In this document: piece by piece, positions 8,397-16,011 of the stretch | Layout: the number at the start of each line of letters is the position of its first letter | Position numbering within the stretch: the first letter of the stretch is position 1 | Assembly: GCF_014652335.1 (NCBI RefSeq) | Contig: NZ_BMYP01000006.1 | Coordinates: 1 to 32,639 of the forward strand | Direction: 5' to 3' | DNA: 32,639 bases | DNA from: Vogesella fluminis | GTDB lineage: Bacteria; Pseudomonadota; Gammaproteobacteria; Burkholderiales; Chromobacteriaceae | The notes under the pieces: model-generated | Told to the model about the DNA's origin: nothing | The model's input: the letters and a program-made list of their open reading frames with translations, nothing else | Database searches by the model: none | Made by a program: the position numbers and the translations under genes

Positions 8397-8459
8397 GTGT
8401 GGCGGCCGGCAGGCTGCCGGCGCTCATCACATGGGCCGACTGCAACGTTGGCCGCAGTC
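8397..8459 (+). repeat. 63-bp dispersed repeat, copy 2
   Basis: Near-identical to 1517-1579 (five mismatches in 63 by my count), same orientation, with the same GC-rich hairpin core and a terminal GTTGGCCGCAGTC. It lies between the hyuA stop and the downstream araC start, so the hairpin could attenuate read-through. Confidence 0.85.
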
Positions 8460-8475
8460 GACATTGCATCATTGC

Positions 8476-10560
8476 CTATTCCGTCCAGCGTGTCAGGCGA
8501 TAGCTGCCGGAGGCGTGCAATTCCGCCTGCCAGCCGGGGCGAATCACCACAGTGGTGGTGGGTTCCTCGATGGCGGCGGGGCCGACGATGCGGCTGCCGG
8601 CCAGCAGCTTGTCGCCGCGGTACACCGGGGTTTCTACCCAGCGGCCGCTGTCGTCGAACAGCATCGGGCGGAAGCCGTCGTGCGCCTCGCGGATGCTGTC
8701 GGCGTCCTGCGCCAGGCTGGGCAAGGCCGGCTTGTCCACCAGACCGGTGATGGTGCATTCCAGATTGACCAGTTCCACCGGATTGTGGGGCTCACTGTAG
8801 GTGAACAGCGCCTCGTGGCGGGCATGGAAGGCGGCCAGGATGGCGTCCACGCTGGTGGCGGTCAGCTCGCCGCCGGCAATGTCCACCGTGCATTCGTGGA
8901 TCTGCCCCATGTAGCGCATTTCCACGCTGCGGTGCACGCGGATGTCGGCGGCGTCGAAGCCGTCGTCCAGCAGCAGCTGGCGGCCGCGCTGTTCCATGTC
9001 CGCGAACAGCCGGTTCAGCTCGGCCAGGTCCGCTTCGCGGTGCAGGCGCATCGGTGCGCTGGCCAGGAAGTTGTACTTCACGTCCGAGATCACCTGGCCG
9101 AAGGCGCACAGGCAGGAGGCGGACTTGGGCACCAGCACGGTTTCCACGCCCAGCTCCTCGGCCAGCGCGGTGATGTGCATGCCGGTGGCGCCGCCGGCGC
9201 AGATCAGCGCGAAGTCGCGCGGGTCGTAGCCCTGCTCGATGGAGATGCGGCGGATGCCGTTGGCCATGTTCATGTTCACCAGCGTGTTGATGCCGAATGC
9301 GGCTTTTTCCACGCTGATGCCCAGCGGCTCGGCCACGTTGGCCGCAATCGCGCCGCGCGCCTTGTCCTGGTCCAGGCGGATGGTGCCGCCCAGCACCGCG
9401 TTCGGCCGCAGATAGCCCAGCGCCAGGTTGCCGTCGGTCACGGTGGCCTGCTCGCCGCCCTTGCCGTAGCAGGCCGGGCCAGGGGTGGCGCCGGCACTGT
9501 GCGGGCCCACTTCCAGCATGCCGAAGGTGTTGATATGGGCGATGGAGCCGCCGCCGGCGCCCAGCGTTTCCACGTGGATCATCGGCACGCCGATGCGGTG
9601 GCGCAGGAAGTCGAAATTGCGGTTCAGCTGCGTCTGCCCGCCCTTGGCCAGGGTGATGTCGAACGAGGTGCCGCCCATGTCCACGGTGATCACGTTGTCG
9701 ATGCCGAACGGTTTGGCGATGTACAGCCCGGCCTGCGGCGCCGAGGCCGGGCCGGAGTTGATGGCGTTCACCGCGCGTTCGCGCATTACCGTGCCCAGCG
9801 CCAGGCCGCCGTTGCTCTGGTAGTAGCGCACCGGGGCGCGGGCGCCGTGCTCGGCAAAGAACTGGTCGATGCGCTGCACATAGCGGCCCATCACCGGGCT
9901 GAGGTAGGCGTTCACCACCGTGGTGGAGGTGCGGGTGTACTCGCGTACCTGCGGGTAGACCTCGCTGCCGCAGCACACGAACACGCCGGGCAGGTGCTGC
10001 TCCACCAGCTCGCGGGCGCGGCGTTCGTGCGCCTGGTTGCGCACCGACCACACGAAGCTGATCGCCACGCTCTGCACCTGCTCGGCGCGGAACACCTCGA
10101 TGGCGGCCAGGATGTCGTCTTCGTTCAGCGGCTCATGCACGCTGCCATCGGACAGCACGCGGCCACGCACCGCGCGGCGCAGCTGGCGCGGCACCAGCTG
10201 CGGTGCCGGCGGGTAGCTGGCGTCGTAGCGGTAGCCTTCTTCCTTGTGGCCGAGGCGGATCTCGATGCTGTCTTCGTGGCCGGCGGTGCACAGCAGGCCC
10301 ACTTTCACGCCCTTGAGCTCGATCAGCGCGTTCAGCGCCACAGTGGTGCCGTTGATGCACAGGTCGCAGTTCTGCACGATCTGGCTGGCGGACATGTCCA
10401 GTGCCTCGGCCATCTGCTGCAGGCCGGCGGCAATGGCGCGGGTGCCGTCGTCCGGGGTGGACGGGCTCTTGAACAGGCGCAGCGGGCCGTCTTTTTCTGC
10501 CAGTACGAAGTCGGTGAAGGTGCCGCCGGCGTCTACGCCCAGTCGGAATCGCTGTTTCAT
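8476..10560 (-). CDS. hyuA: HyuA-type hydantoinase/oxoprolinase subunit A
   Basis: This 694-residue protein belongs to the N-methylhydantoinase A / 5-oxoprolinase / acetone carboxylase beta family, ATP-dependent enzymes that phosphorylate and open cyclic amides or activate ketones. Visible signatures are DAGGTFTD (10-17), the second actin-like phosphate motif DMGGTSFD (294-301), GAGGGSIA (334-341) and the GPHSAGATPGPACYGKGG block (352-369). The length is that of the bacterial single subunit, not the fused eukaryotic oxoprolinase. Its ATG overlaps the stop of hyuB (ATGA at 10557-10560), so the two subunits are translationally coupled. The NCS1 permease upstream favours an N-heterocycle such as a hydantoin or lactam over a ketone. 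No carbamoylase or racemase gene is nearby, so the exact substrate is open. Confidence 0.93.
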   Translation of the reverse strand: MKQRFRLGVDAGGTFTDFVLAEKDGPLRLFKSPSTPDDGTRAIAAGLQQMAEALDMSASQIVQNCDLCINGTTVALNALIELKGVKVGLLCTAGHEDSIEIRLGHKEEGYRYDASYPPAPQLVPRQLRRAVRGRVLSDGSVHEPLNEDDILAAIEVFRAEQVQSVAISFVWSVRNQAHERRARELVEQHLPGVFVCCGSEVYPQVREYTRTSTTVVNAYLSPVMGRYVQRIDQFFAEHGARAPVRYYQSNGGLALGTVMRERAVNAINSGPASAPQAGLYIAKPFGIDNVITVDMGGTSFDITLAKGGQTQLNRNFDFLRHRIGVPMIHVETLGAGGGSIAHINTFGMLEVGPHSAGATPGPACYGKGGEQATVTDGNLALGYLRPNAVLGGTIRLDQDKARGAIAANVAEPLGISVEKAAFGINTLVNMNMANGIRRISIEQGYDPRDFALICAGGATGMHITALAEELGVETVLVPKSASCLCAFGQVISDVKYNFLASAPMRLHREADLAELNRLFADMEQRGRQLLLDDGFDAADIRVHRSVEMRYMGQIHECTVDIAGGELTATSVDAILAAFHARHEALFTYSEPHNPVELVNLECTITGLVDKPALPSLAQDADSIREAHDGFRPMLFDDSGRWVETPVYRGDKLLAGSRIVGPAAIEEPTTTVVIRPGWQAELHASGSYRLTRWTE

Positions 10561-12341
10561 GCCTGTACTCCTTGTTGGTTCATGCGCTGGCGGGCAGCGG
10601 CGGTGGCTGCGGCATCCACATGTTGGCCGCAGCTATCGAGAATCACGCCGTATTCGGTGGCGGCGGCGTCGATGGACACCAGACCGCCCCGCACGTCGCG
10701 CAGCACTTCCTCGGCCGGGCGCTGCCACGGCAGGCCGTAGCCGCCGCCGCCCGGGTTGACGTTGCGGGCGCGCTCGCCCGGCTGGATGGTGGTGATCACG
10801 TTGTGGCGGTGCACGATGTGCTCGCCCGGCTTGTCGATTTCCAGCCGGCCCAGCTTGCGTTCCGGCAGCGCGTCCACCGCGCCGGCGGCACCCATGGTGC
10901 CGATCTGGCGGCCTTCGCCGAAGGCGATGATGGTCATCTCGTGGCCGATCGGTTCCACCTCCCACACCGTGCCGCTGCCGCCGCGGTAGCGCCCGGCGCC
11001 GCCGCTGTCCTGCAGCAGGCCGTAGCGGTGGATGATGATGGGGTAGGCGTATTCCAGCAGCTCGATGTCACCGGAGCTGAGCGCGCCGAAGCAGCACAGC
11101 GGGCCGCAGGCGTGCCAGCCGTCCATGTAGCGGGTGGCGCCGGCGCCGGAGATGATGGAGGCCAGCACCATGGTCACGTATTGCTCGCCGGTGGCCGGGT
11201 TGATGCCGGCGATGTTGATGCCGCTGGCGTGGCCCCAGGAGGCGGTGACACGCTCCGGCGCGGCGGCCTCGAACGCCATGCGCACCGCGTCGGTCAGCGT
11301 TTCCATCGGCGTGGTGGTGCAGTTCACGTGCGGCGCCGGTTCTACCGCATTGCACAGTGTGCCCTTGGCGCCCAGGTCCACGCTTACGCAGCGGTACAGG
11401 CCCTCGTTATACGGCGGCGGCACCTGCGCGAACATCATCAGCCCGAGGTAGATGCCGGACATCGAGTTGCCGGCGTAGGAGTTGATGAAGTAGGGCACTT
11501 GCGGCGGGCTGTCCACGCGGATGTGCACGCTGTCGTCCTTCACCGTGGCGGTGGCGCGGATGGTCAGCGCGCCCAGGCCGTGGCCGGCGTCTTCCAGCAC
11601 CGCCTCGCCGTGGTAAGTGCCATCGGGAATGGAGCGGATCAGCGAACGCATGTGGCGGTCGGCCATGTCCTTCAGCTCGGCGATGGCGGCGCGCACGGTG
11701 GCAAGGCCGTACTTGTCCAGCAGTGCCAGCAGGTTGCGCTCGCCGACGCGGCAGGCGCCGAACTGGGCGTTGAGGTCGCCTTCCTGATCGCGGCGGGCGC
11801 GCATATTGCACAGCAGCAGGTTGACCACGTCGTCGCGGCGGCGGCCCTTGTCCCACAGCTTCACCGGCGGGATGCGCAGGCCCTCGGCGTAGATCTCTTT
11901 CGCGTCCGGGTTGTAGCCGGCCGGCACCGGGCCGCCGATGTCGGTGAGGTGGCCCTTGCACACCGCCCAGAACACCAGTTCACCCCGGTAAAACACCGGC
12001 TTGTACATGCAGCAGTCGAGGATGTGGCTGCCCTGGTAGGCCGGGTCGTTGTGGTAGATCACGTCGCCTTCGTGGATGTCGTCGCCAAAATAGCCGGCCA
12101 CGGCTTTCATTGCCGGAATCAGCGAACCCAGGTGGATGGGGATGTCCTGGCCCTGCAGGATCATCTCCGGCAGGTGGTCGAACAGCGCATTGCTGTAGTC
12201 GTGCGCCAGGTTGAACACGCTGGAGCGGCCGGTTTTTTCCAGCGTCAGCGTCATTTCCCGCTGCGTGGTTTCCAGCGCGCCGCGTATCACGGCCAGCGTG
12301 ATCGGGTCTACCCGGCCGGCGTGGTGAGGGGCTTGCGTCAT
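10557..12341 (-). CDS. hyuB: HyuB-type hydantoinase/oxoprolinase subunit B
   Basis: This 594-residue partner of HyuA belongs to the hydantoinase B / oxoprolinase family. It shows the family opening DPITLAVIRGALETTQREM (12-30), the conserved NDPAYQGSHILD (98-109) and KGHLTDIGG (129-137), both with residues expected to bind metal. A glycine-rich C-terminus follows (GGAGRYRGGSG and NPGGGGYGLPW). Many homologues have AHHADVGG at the second motif; here the second His is Leu, as in some ketone-carboxylase-like members, so the function cannot be read as hydantoinase with certainty. The ATG at 12341 has a nearby GGAG. It lies 207 bp downstream of the permease gene, separated by a terminator and a possible regulator site, so it probably has its own promoter. 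Confidence 0.92.
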   Translation of the reverse strand: MTQAPHHAGRVDPITLAVIRGALETTQREMTLTLEKTGRSSVFNLAHDYSNALFDHLPEMILQGQDIPIHLGSLIPAMKAVAGYFGDDIHEGDVIYHNDPAYQGSHILDCCMYKPVFYRGELVFWAVCKGHLTDIGGPVPAGYNPDAKEIYAEGLRIPPVKLWDKGRRRDDVVNLLLCNMRARRDQEGDLNAQFGACRVGERNLLALLDKYGLATVRAAIAELKDMADRHMRSLIRSIPDGTYHGEAVLEDAGHGLGALTIRATATVKDDSVHIRVDSPPQVPYFINSYAGNSMSGIYLGLMMFAQVPPPYNEGLYRCVSVDLGAKGTLCNAVEPAPHVNCTTTPMETLTDAVRMAFEAAAPERVTASWGHASGINIAGINPATGEQYVTMVLASIISGAGATRYMDGWHACGPLCCFGALSSGDIELLEYAYPIIIHRYGLLQDSGGAGRYRGGSGTVWEVEPIGHEMTIIAFGEGRQIGTMGAAGAVDALPERKLGRLEIDKPGEHIVHRHNVITTIQPGERARNVNPGGGGYGLPWQRPAEEVLRDVRGGLVSIDAAATEYGVILDSCGQHVDAAATAAARQRMNQQGVQA

Positions 12342-12370
12342 GGTGTGTCTCCGTTTATCCGTCGGCCTGC

Positions 12371-12383
12371 AAGGTTGGCCGCA
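12371..12383 (+). repeat. Interspersed word AAGGTTGGCCGCA, single copy
   Basis: Exact 13-mer copy in the hyuB leader region, unpaired. See the finding on this word for the full list. Confidence 0.8.
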
Positions 12384-12450
12384 AGGGGCTGGTCCGGCGC
12401 TGCTGCACCGGCCTGTGTCTGTACCTTATGCCCTTGCCGCGCACGGCTCT

Positions 12451-12466
12451 TGCACCACAGTGCAGG
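12451..12466 (-). promoter_or_regulatory. Candidate AraC operator upstream of hyuB
   Basis: GCACCACAGTGCAGG (12452-12466) resembles the two motifs upstream of the permease (GCAC-N2-CAG-T/C-GCAGG). It contains a perfect small inverted repeat TGCAC-CACA-GTGCA. It lies about 110 bp upstream of the hyuB start codon. Assignment to the neighbouring AraC protein is inference. Confidence 0.4.
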
Positions 12467-12500
12467 ATGCTTGGCCTGTGGGTGCACAGCCATGGCAGAC

Positions 12501-12527
12501 AAAAAAATGCCCCGCACGAGACGGGGC
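12501..12527 (-). terminator. Rho-independent terminator of the NCS1 permease gene
   Basis: On the minus strand a GCCCCG/CGGGGC stem (12509-12514 with 12522-12527, 7-nt loop) is followed by a run of T (A7 at 12501-12507 on the plus strand). It lies about 20 bp after the permease stop, before hyuB. Confidence 0.85.
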
Positions 12528-12548
12528 CAATGAGGAGTGAGCGAAACG

Positions 12549-13889
12549 TTATGGTGCCCGGTTGAACGCTGTCTCACCGGCAGGGGCACCGCGCTGCAGG
12601 TAGCGGTACAGCAGCAATGACACGATGAAGGTCGCCGGAGCGGAGAAGCCGGCCAGCGTGCCGCTGACTTCCATCAGTGCAATGCCGGCACCGGTGGCCA
12701 CGAACCAGCTGGTAATGCCCTCGCGGCGGATGGCCGGTGTGTTGTCGTCCACGCTGGCGCCCAGCCCCAGCAGGATGTGCGCCAGCGCGATGCCCACCCA
12801 GGCCACCACGAAAATGCCCTGGTAGGCCAGCGCCTGCAGGATCACGCTGAACACATTGCCCAGCATCAGCAGGTAGACGATGGCGCCCACCACCACGCCC
12901 CAGGCTGCCTTGGGCAGGCGGATGCCGAAGGCGCGGTCGAAGAAGCTCTGCATGTTTACCGTGGCCAGGTAGAAGTTGGCGGTGTTGATGCGCGTCTGGC
13001 TGACCCACACGAAAGCCAGGCCGGCAAAGCCCATCAGCTTGAGTAGCGCCAGCACCACCGACACCTCGCTCACGCCGCCGGTGGTGGGGATGCTGCTGGC
13101 CAGGAAGATGCCGGCCATGCCGTTGATCAGGAAGGTGAACAGATAGAACGGCAGGCCGAAGTTGAGCCGGGCATGGTAGTCGCTGTCTTCCGGCTTGCCG
13201 AAGCGGGCGTAGTCCCAGGTGTACATCATCAGGATCCACACCCCCATGAAGTAGCTGAAGCAGCTCCACCAGCCGTCGGCCGGTGCGCCGCCGGCCGGTG
13301 CCAGCTGCAGCCAGGCGTTGCTGTAGCCGAATTCGCTGATGGTGAGGATCACCGCTGCGGCCAACCCCAGCAGGTAGAACGGCAGCAGCACGCCGTTGAG
13401 CTTGTCCAGCCAGCGCTGCACCGAGCCGAATACCAGCGGCACGCTGTATACCACCACCAGCAGGTAGGCCTGTTCGATGCTGAGCGAGGGGAAATAGTCC
13501 TGGATCGCCACCGCGATCACCGAGCCTTCGAACACCGCGTAGTAGATGGCGGTGGCGAAGAAGATCAGCGTGGCTAGCGCCGAGCCGGACTGGCCGAACA
13601 GCGTGCGCGAGAACAGCGCTACCGACAGCCCGCTGTGAATCGCGTAGCGGCTGATCACCGCATTGATCACGCTGTAGCACACTGCCGACAGCGCCAGGCC
13701 GATCAGCGTGTTCACCGTGCCGTAGTTCAGCGCCAGGGTGGCGGAAACCACCAGCCAGAACATGGCGCTGCACACCGACCACCACGCCATGCTCAGGCCC
13801 AGCCGCCCCATGCGGGCCTCGGCCGGAACCGGCCCGCGGGTAAAGTCCGGGTCGCCGTGCGCCCCGCTTTCATTGATGATGCTTGCCAC
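12549..13889 (-). CDS. NCS1-family permease (cytosine/purine/hydantoin type)
   Basis: This 446-residue inner-membrane transporter has about twelve hydrophobic segments. The N-terminal RGPVPAEARMGRLGLSMAWW, followed by FSRTLFGQSGSALATLIFF, is typical of the nucleobase-cation-symport-1 family, which carries cytosine, purines, allantoin and hydantoins. The start is a GTG at 13889, with GGGAGA eight bases upstream; no better ATG is in place. It is followed by its own terminator and then hyuBA on the same strand, so it very probably imports the HyuAB substrate. Two copies of a 15-bp motif lie 70-107 bp upstream. The particular substrate is not readable from the sequence. Confidence 0.9.
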   Translation of the reverse strand: MASIINESGAHGDPDFTRGPVPAEARMGRLGLSMAWWSVCSAMFWLVVSATLALNYGTVNTLIGLALSAVCYSVINAVISRYAIHSGLSVALFSRTLFGQSGSALATLIFFATAIYYAVFEGSVIAVAIQDYFPSLSIEQAYLLVVVYSVPLVFGSVQRWLDKLNGVLLPFYLLGLAAAVILTISEFGYSNAWLQLAPAGGAPADGWWSCFSYFMGVWILMMYTWDYARFGKPEDSDYHARLNFGLPFYLFTFLINGMAGIFLASSIPTTGGVSEVSVVLALLKLMGFAGLAFVWVSQTRINTANFYLATVNMQSFFDRAFGIRLPKAAWGVVVGAIVYLLMLGNVFSVILQALAYQGIFVVAWVGIALAHILLGLGASVDDNTPAIRREGITSWFVATGAGIALMEVSGTLAGFSAPATFIVSLLLYRYLQRGAPAGETAFNRAP

Positions 13890-13959
13890 GATGTCTCTCC
13901 CTTATGGTTGTAAGCCTTCTGGCTGTCACCATCGTAGGAAGCGGCAGGGTGGCCAGATA

Positions 13960-13996
13960 GCACGCCAGCGCAGGATTTATCGCACGGCAGTGCAGG
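13960..13996 (-). promoter_or_regulatory. Two direct repeats upstream of the permease, candidate AraC operator
   Basis: GCACGCCAGCGCAGG (13960-13974) and GCACGGCAGTGCAGG (13982-13996) are direct repeats with two mismatches, starting 22 bp apart, close to two helical turns. This spacing is typical of sites bound by AraC-family activators. On the minus strand a weak TACGAT -10-like element follows closer to the gene, consistent with a promoter that needs an activator. Confidence 0.5.
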
Positions 13997-14078
13997 TGTG
14001 CCACGGTCATGCTCAATGCCGGCTCTGGCGCGGCGGCCGGCCTTGCCCGGAGGCAGGCCTGCCATCCGGGCCGGAGCC

Positions 14079-14102
14079 AAAAAAATCCCGGCCGGGGCCG
14101 GG
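14079..14102 (-). terminator. Rho-independent terminator after the acyl-CoA synthetase
   Basis: On the minus strand, a very GC-rich CCCGGCC/GGCCGGG palindrome (14087-14102) is followed by seven T (A7 at 14079-14085 on the plus strand). It lies beyond the inverted word pair at 14120-14149. Confidence 0.75.
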
Positions 14103-14119
14103 TGAAGGGGAAGCGGGGC

Positions 14120-14149
14120 AAGGTTGGCCGCAGCGTTGCGGCCAAGCTT
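14120..14149. repeat. Inverted pair of the interspersed word (imperfect)
   Basis: AAGGTTGGCCGCA (14120-14132) faces TGCGGCCAAGCTT (14137-14149), giving a 13-bp stem with one mismatch and a 4-nt loop. It begins 5 bp after the acyl-CoA synthetase stop codon. Confidence 0.8.
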
Positions 14150-14154
14150 GTGTC

Positions 14155-15801
14155 TTACTCGATGGCGGCGATGGCGTTGGTCTGCTGTCGCAGCAGGAAT
14201 TTCTGGATCTTGCCGGTGGAGGTGCGCGCGATCGGGCCGAAGATGATGCGCTTGGGTACCTTGAAGCGGGCGAGGTGGGCGCGGCAGTGTTCGATCACCG
14301 CCGTCTCGTCGCCGCTGACGCCCTCGCGCAGCTCGATGAAGGCGCACGGCACCTCGCCCCATTTCGGGTCCGGCAGCGCCACCACCGCTGCCGCGATCAC
14401 GTCCGGGAAGCGGCACAGCACGTCTTCCACTTCCAGCGACGAAATGTTTTCGCCGCCGGAGATGATCACGTCCTTGGAGCGGTCCTTGATCTTGACGTAG
14501 CCGTCGGGCTGGATCACCGCCAGGTCGCCGCTGTGGAACCAGTCGCCGGCCAGCGCCTCGGCGGTGGCGGCCTCGTTCTTCAGGTAGCCCTTCATCACCA
14601 GGTTGCCGCGGAACATGATCTCGCCCATGGTCTCGCCGTCGTGCGGCACTTCCTGCATCGTCTCCGGATCCAGCACCGTCATGCCGTGCTGCATGGTGTA
14701 GCGCACGCCCTGGCGGCCGTTGCGCTCGGTGCGGCTGGACAGGTCCAGCTCTTGCCACGCCGGCTGCTTGGCGCAGACTGCGGCCGGGCCGTAGGTTTCG
14801 GTGAGGCCGTAGACGTGGGTGATGTTGAAGCCGAGCTTCTCCATGCCCTCGATCACCGCTGACGGCGGCGCAGCGCCGGCCACCAGGCAGTTGACGGTAT
14901 GCGCTATGCCCTGTTTGCACTCCGCCGGCGCGTTGATCAGCATGGTGTGCACGATGGGTGCGCCGCAGTAGTGGCTGACCTTGTGCTGCTTGATCAGCTC
15001 GAAAATCAGGCGCGGGTCGACGCGGCGCAGGCAGACGTTGGTGCCGACGTTGGCCGCAACAGTCCACGGGAAGCACCAGCCGTTGCAGTGGAACATCGGC
15101 AGCGTCCACAGGTAGATGGCGTGGTGCGGCATGCCCCAGTCGACGATGTTGCTGATGGCGTTGAGGTAGGCGCCGCGATGGTGGTAGACCACGCCTTTCG
15201 GGTTGCCGGTGGTGCCGGAGGTGTAGTTCAGCGCGATGGCGTCCCACTCGTCGGCCGGCAGCTGCCAGGCGAATTCCGGGTCGCCGCCGGCGAGGAAGTC
15301 CTCGTATTCCATCTGCCCCAGGCGTTCGCCGGGGCCGTCGTATTCCGCGTCGTCGACATCGATCACCAGCGGCGGCGCCGCCAGCAGCGCCAGCGCCGGC
15401 GCGATGGTGAAGCTGAACTCGCGGTCGGTGATCAGCACCCGCGCCTCGCCGTGCTGCAGCATGAAGGCGATCGCCTCCGGGTCCAGCCGGGTGTTGAGGG
15501 TGTTCAGCACCGCGCCCGACATCGGCACGCCGAAGTGGCACTCCACCATCGCCGGGATGTTGGGCAGCATCACCGCCACGGTGTCGCCGGCGGTGACGCC
15601 GTGGCGTTGCAGCGCCGAGGCCAGGCGCCGGCTGCGGCTGTAGGTGTCGCGCCAGTTGCGCTGCAGGCTGCCGTGGATGACGGCGATGTGCTCCGGGTAG
15701 ACGCTGGCGGTGCGCTCGATGAAACCCAGCGGCGACAGCGCGGTAAAGTTGGCGGCGGTCTTGCAAAGACCGCTCTGGTAGGGCTTGCTTGCTTGTGACA
15801 T
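14155..15801 (-). CDS. Acyl-CoA synthetase (AMP-forming, DmdB/AlkK-like)
   Basis: This 548-residue enzyme of the ANL superfamily activates a carboxylic acid to its CoA thioester through an acyl-adenylate. Signatures are the P-loop YTSGTTGNPKGV, the adenine-binding motif HVYGLTETYGP, the WFHSGDLAVI motif with DGYVKIKDRSKD hinge, and the C-terminal catalytic Lys in TSTGKIQKF. The stretch MFHCNGWCFPW is characteristic of medium-chain and methylmercaptopropionate-type ligases (AlkK, DmdB). It is divergent from a hybrid histidine kinase across about 210 bp, which could make it a target of that system. Nothing else of a fatty-acid pathway is adjacent. The substrate is unassigned. Confidence 0.92.
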   Translation of the reverse strand: MSQASKPYQSGLCKTAANFTALSPLGFIERTASVYPEHIAVIHGSLQRNWRDTYSRSRRLASALQRHGVTAGDTVAVMLPNIPAMVECHFGVPMSGAVLNTLNTRLDPEAIAFMLQHGEARVLITDREFSFTIAPALALLAAPPLVIDVDDAEYDGPGERLGQMEYEDFLAGGDPEFAWQLPADEWDAIALNYTSGTTGNPKGVVYHHRGAYLNAISNIVDWGMPHHAIYLWTLPMFHCNGWCFPWTVAANVGTNVCLRRVDPRLIFELIKQHKVSHYCGAPIVHTMLINAPAECKQGIAHTVNCLVAGAAPPSAVIEGMEKLGFNITHVYGLTETYGPAAVCAKQPAWQELDLSSRTERNGRQGVRYTMQHGMTVLDPETMQEVPHDGETMGEIMFRGNLVMKGYLKNEAATAEALAGDWFHSGDLAVIQPDGYVKIKDRSKDVIISGGENISSLEVEDVLCRFPDVIAAAVVALPDPKWGEVPCAFIELREGVSGDETAVIEHCRAHLARFKVPKRIIFGPIARTSTGKIQKFLLRQQTNAIAAIE

Positions 15802-16011
15802 CCGGCTCTCCTGTGTTGCTGCTTTATATCGTGCCTCCCGGCCCGGGGCAGGAAGGCGTCAACTGTTATCCGGGTGATGGTTACGGCAAAACCTTGCGCA
15901 ACTTTGTGTCAAATGTAACGAATCGTTGCCACAGGGCATTTTGTGGTGGTGCTGCTCTAAAATGGGGCTTTTACCCGCTATGCCAGTGTTTTCTGGCCAA
16001 GGAGCGTCGTG

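Noticed and set aside
8329-10740. Very long open frame on the plus strand opposite hyuA (and a similar one at 10572-12533 opposite hyuB)
   Set aside because: Composition is His/Ala/Val-Gln rich with no motif, a typical antisense frame of a GC-rich gene; the opposite strand carries clear HyuA and HyuB signatures.
13793-15766. 657-codon open frame on the minus strand overlapping the acyl-CoA synthetase
   Set aside because: Arg/Pro/His-rich alternative frame of the real gene; the ANL motifs are in the frame at 14155-15801.
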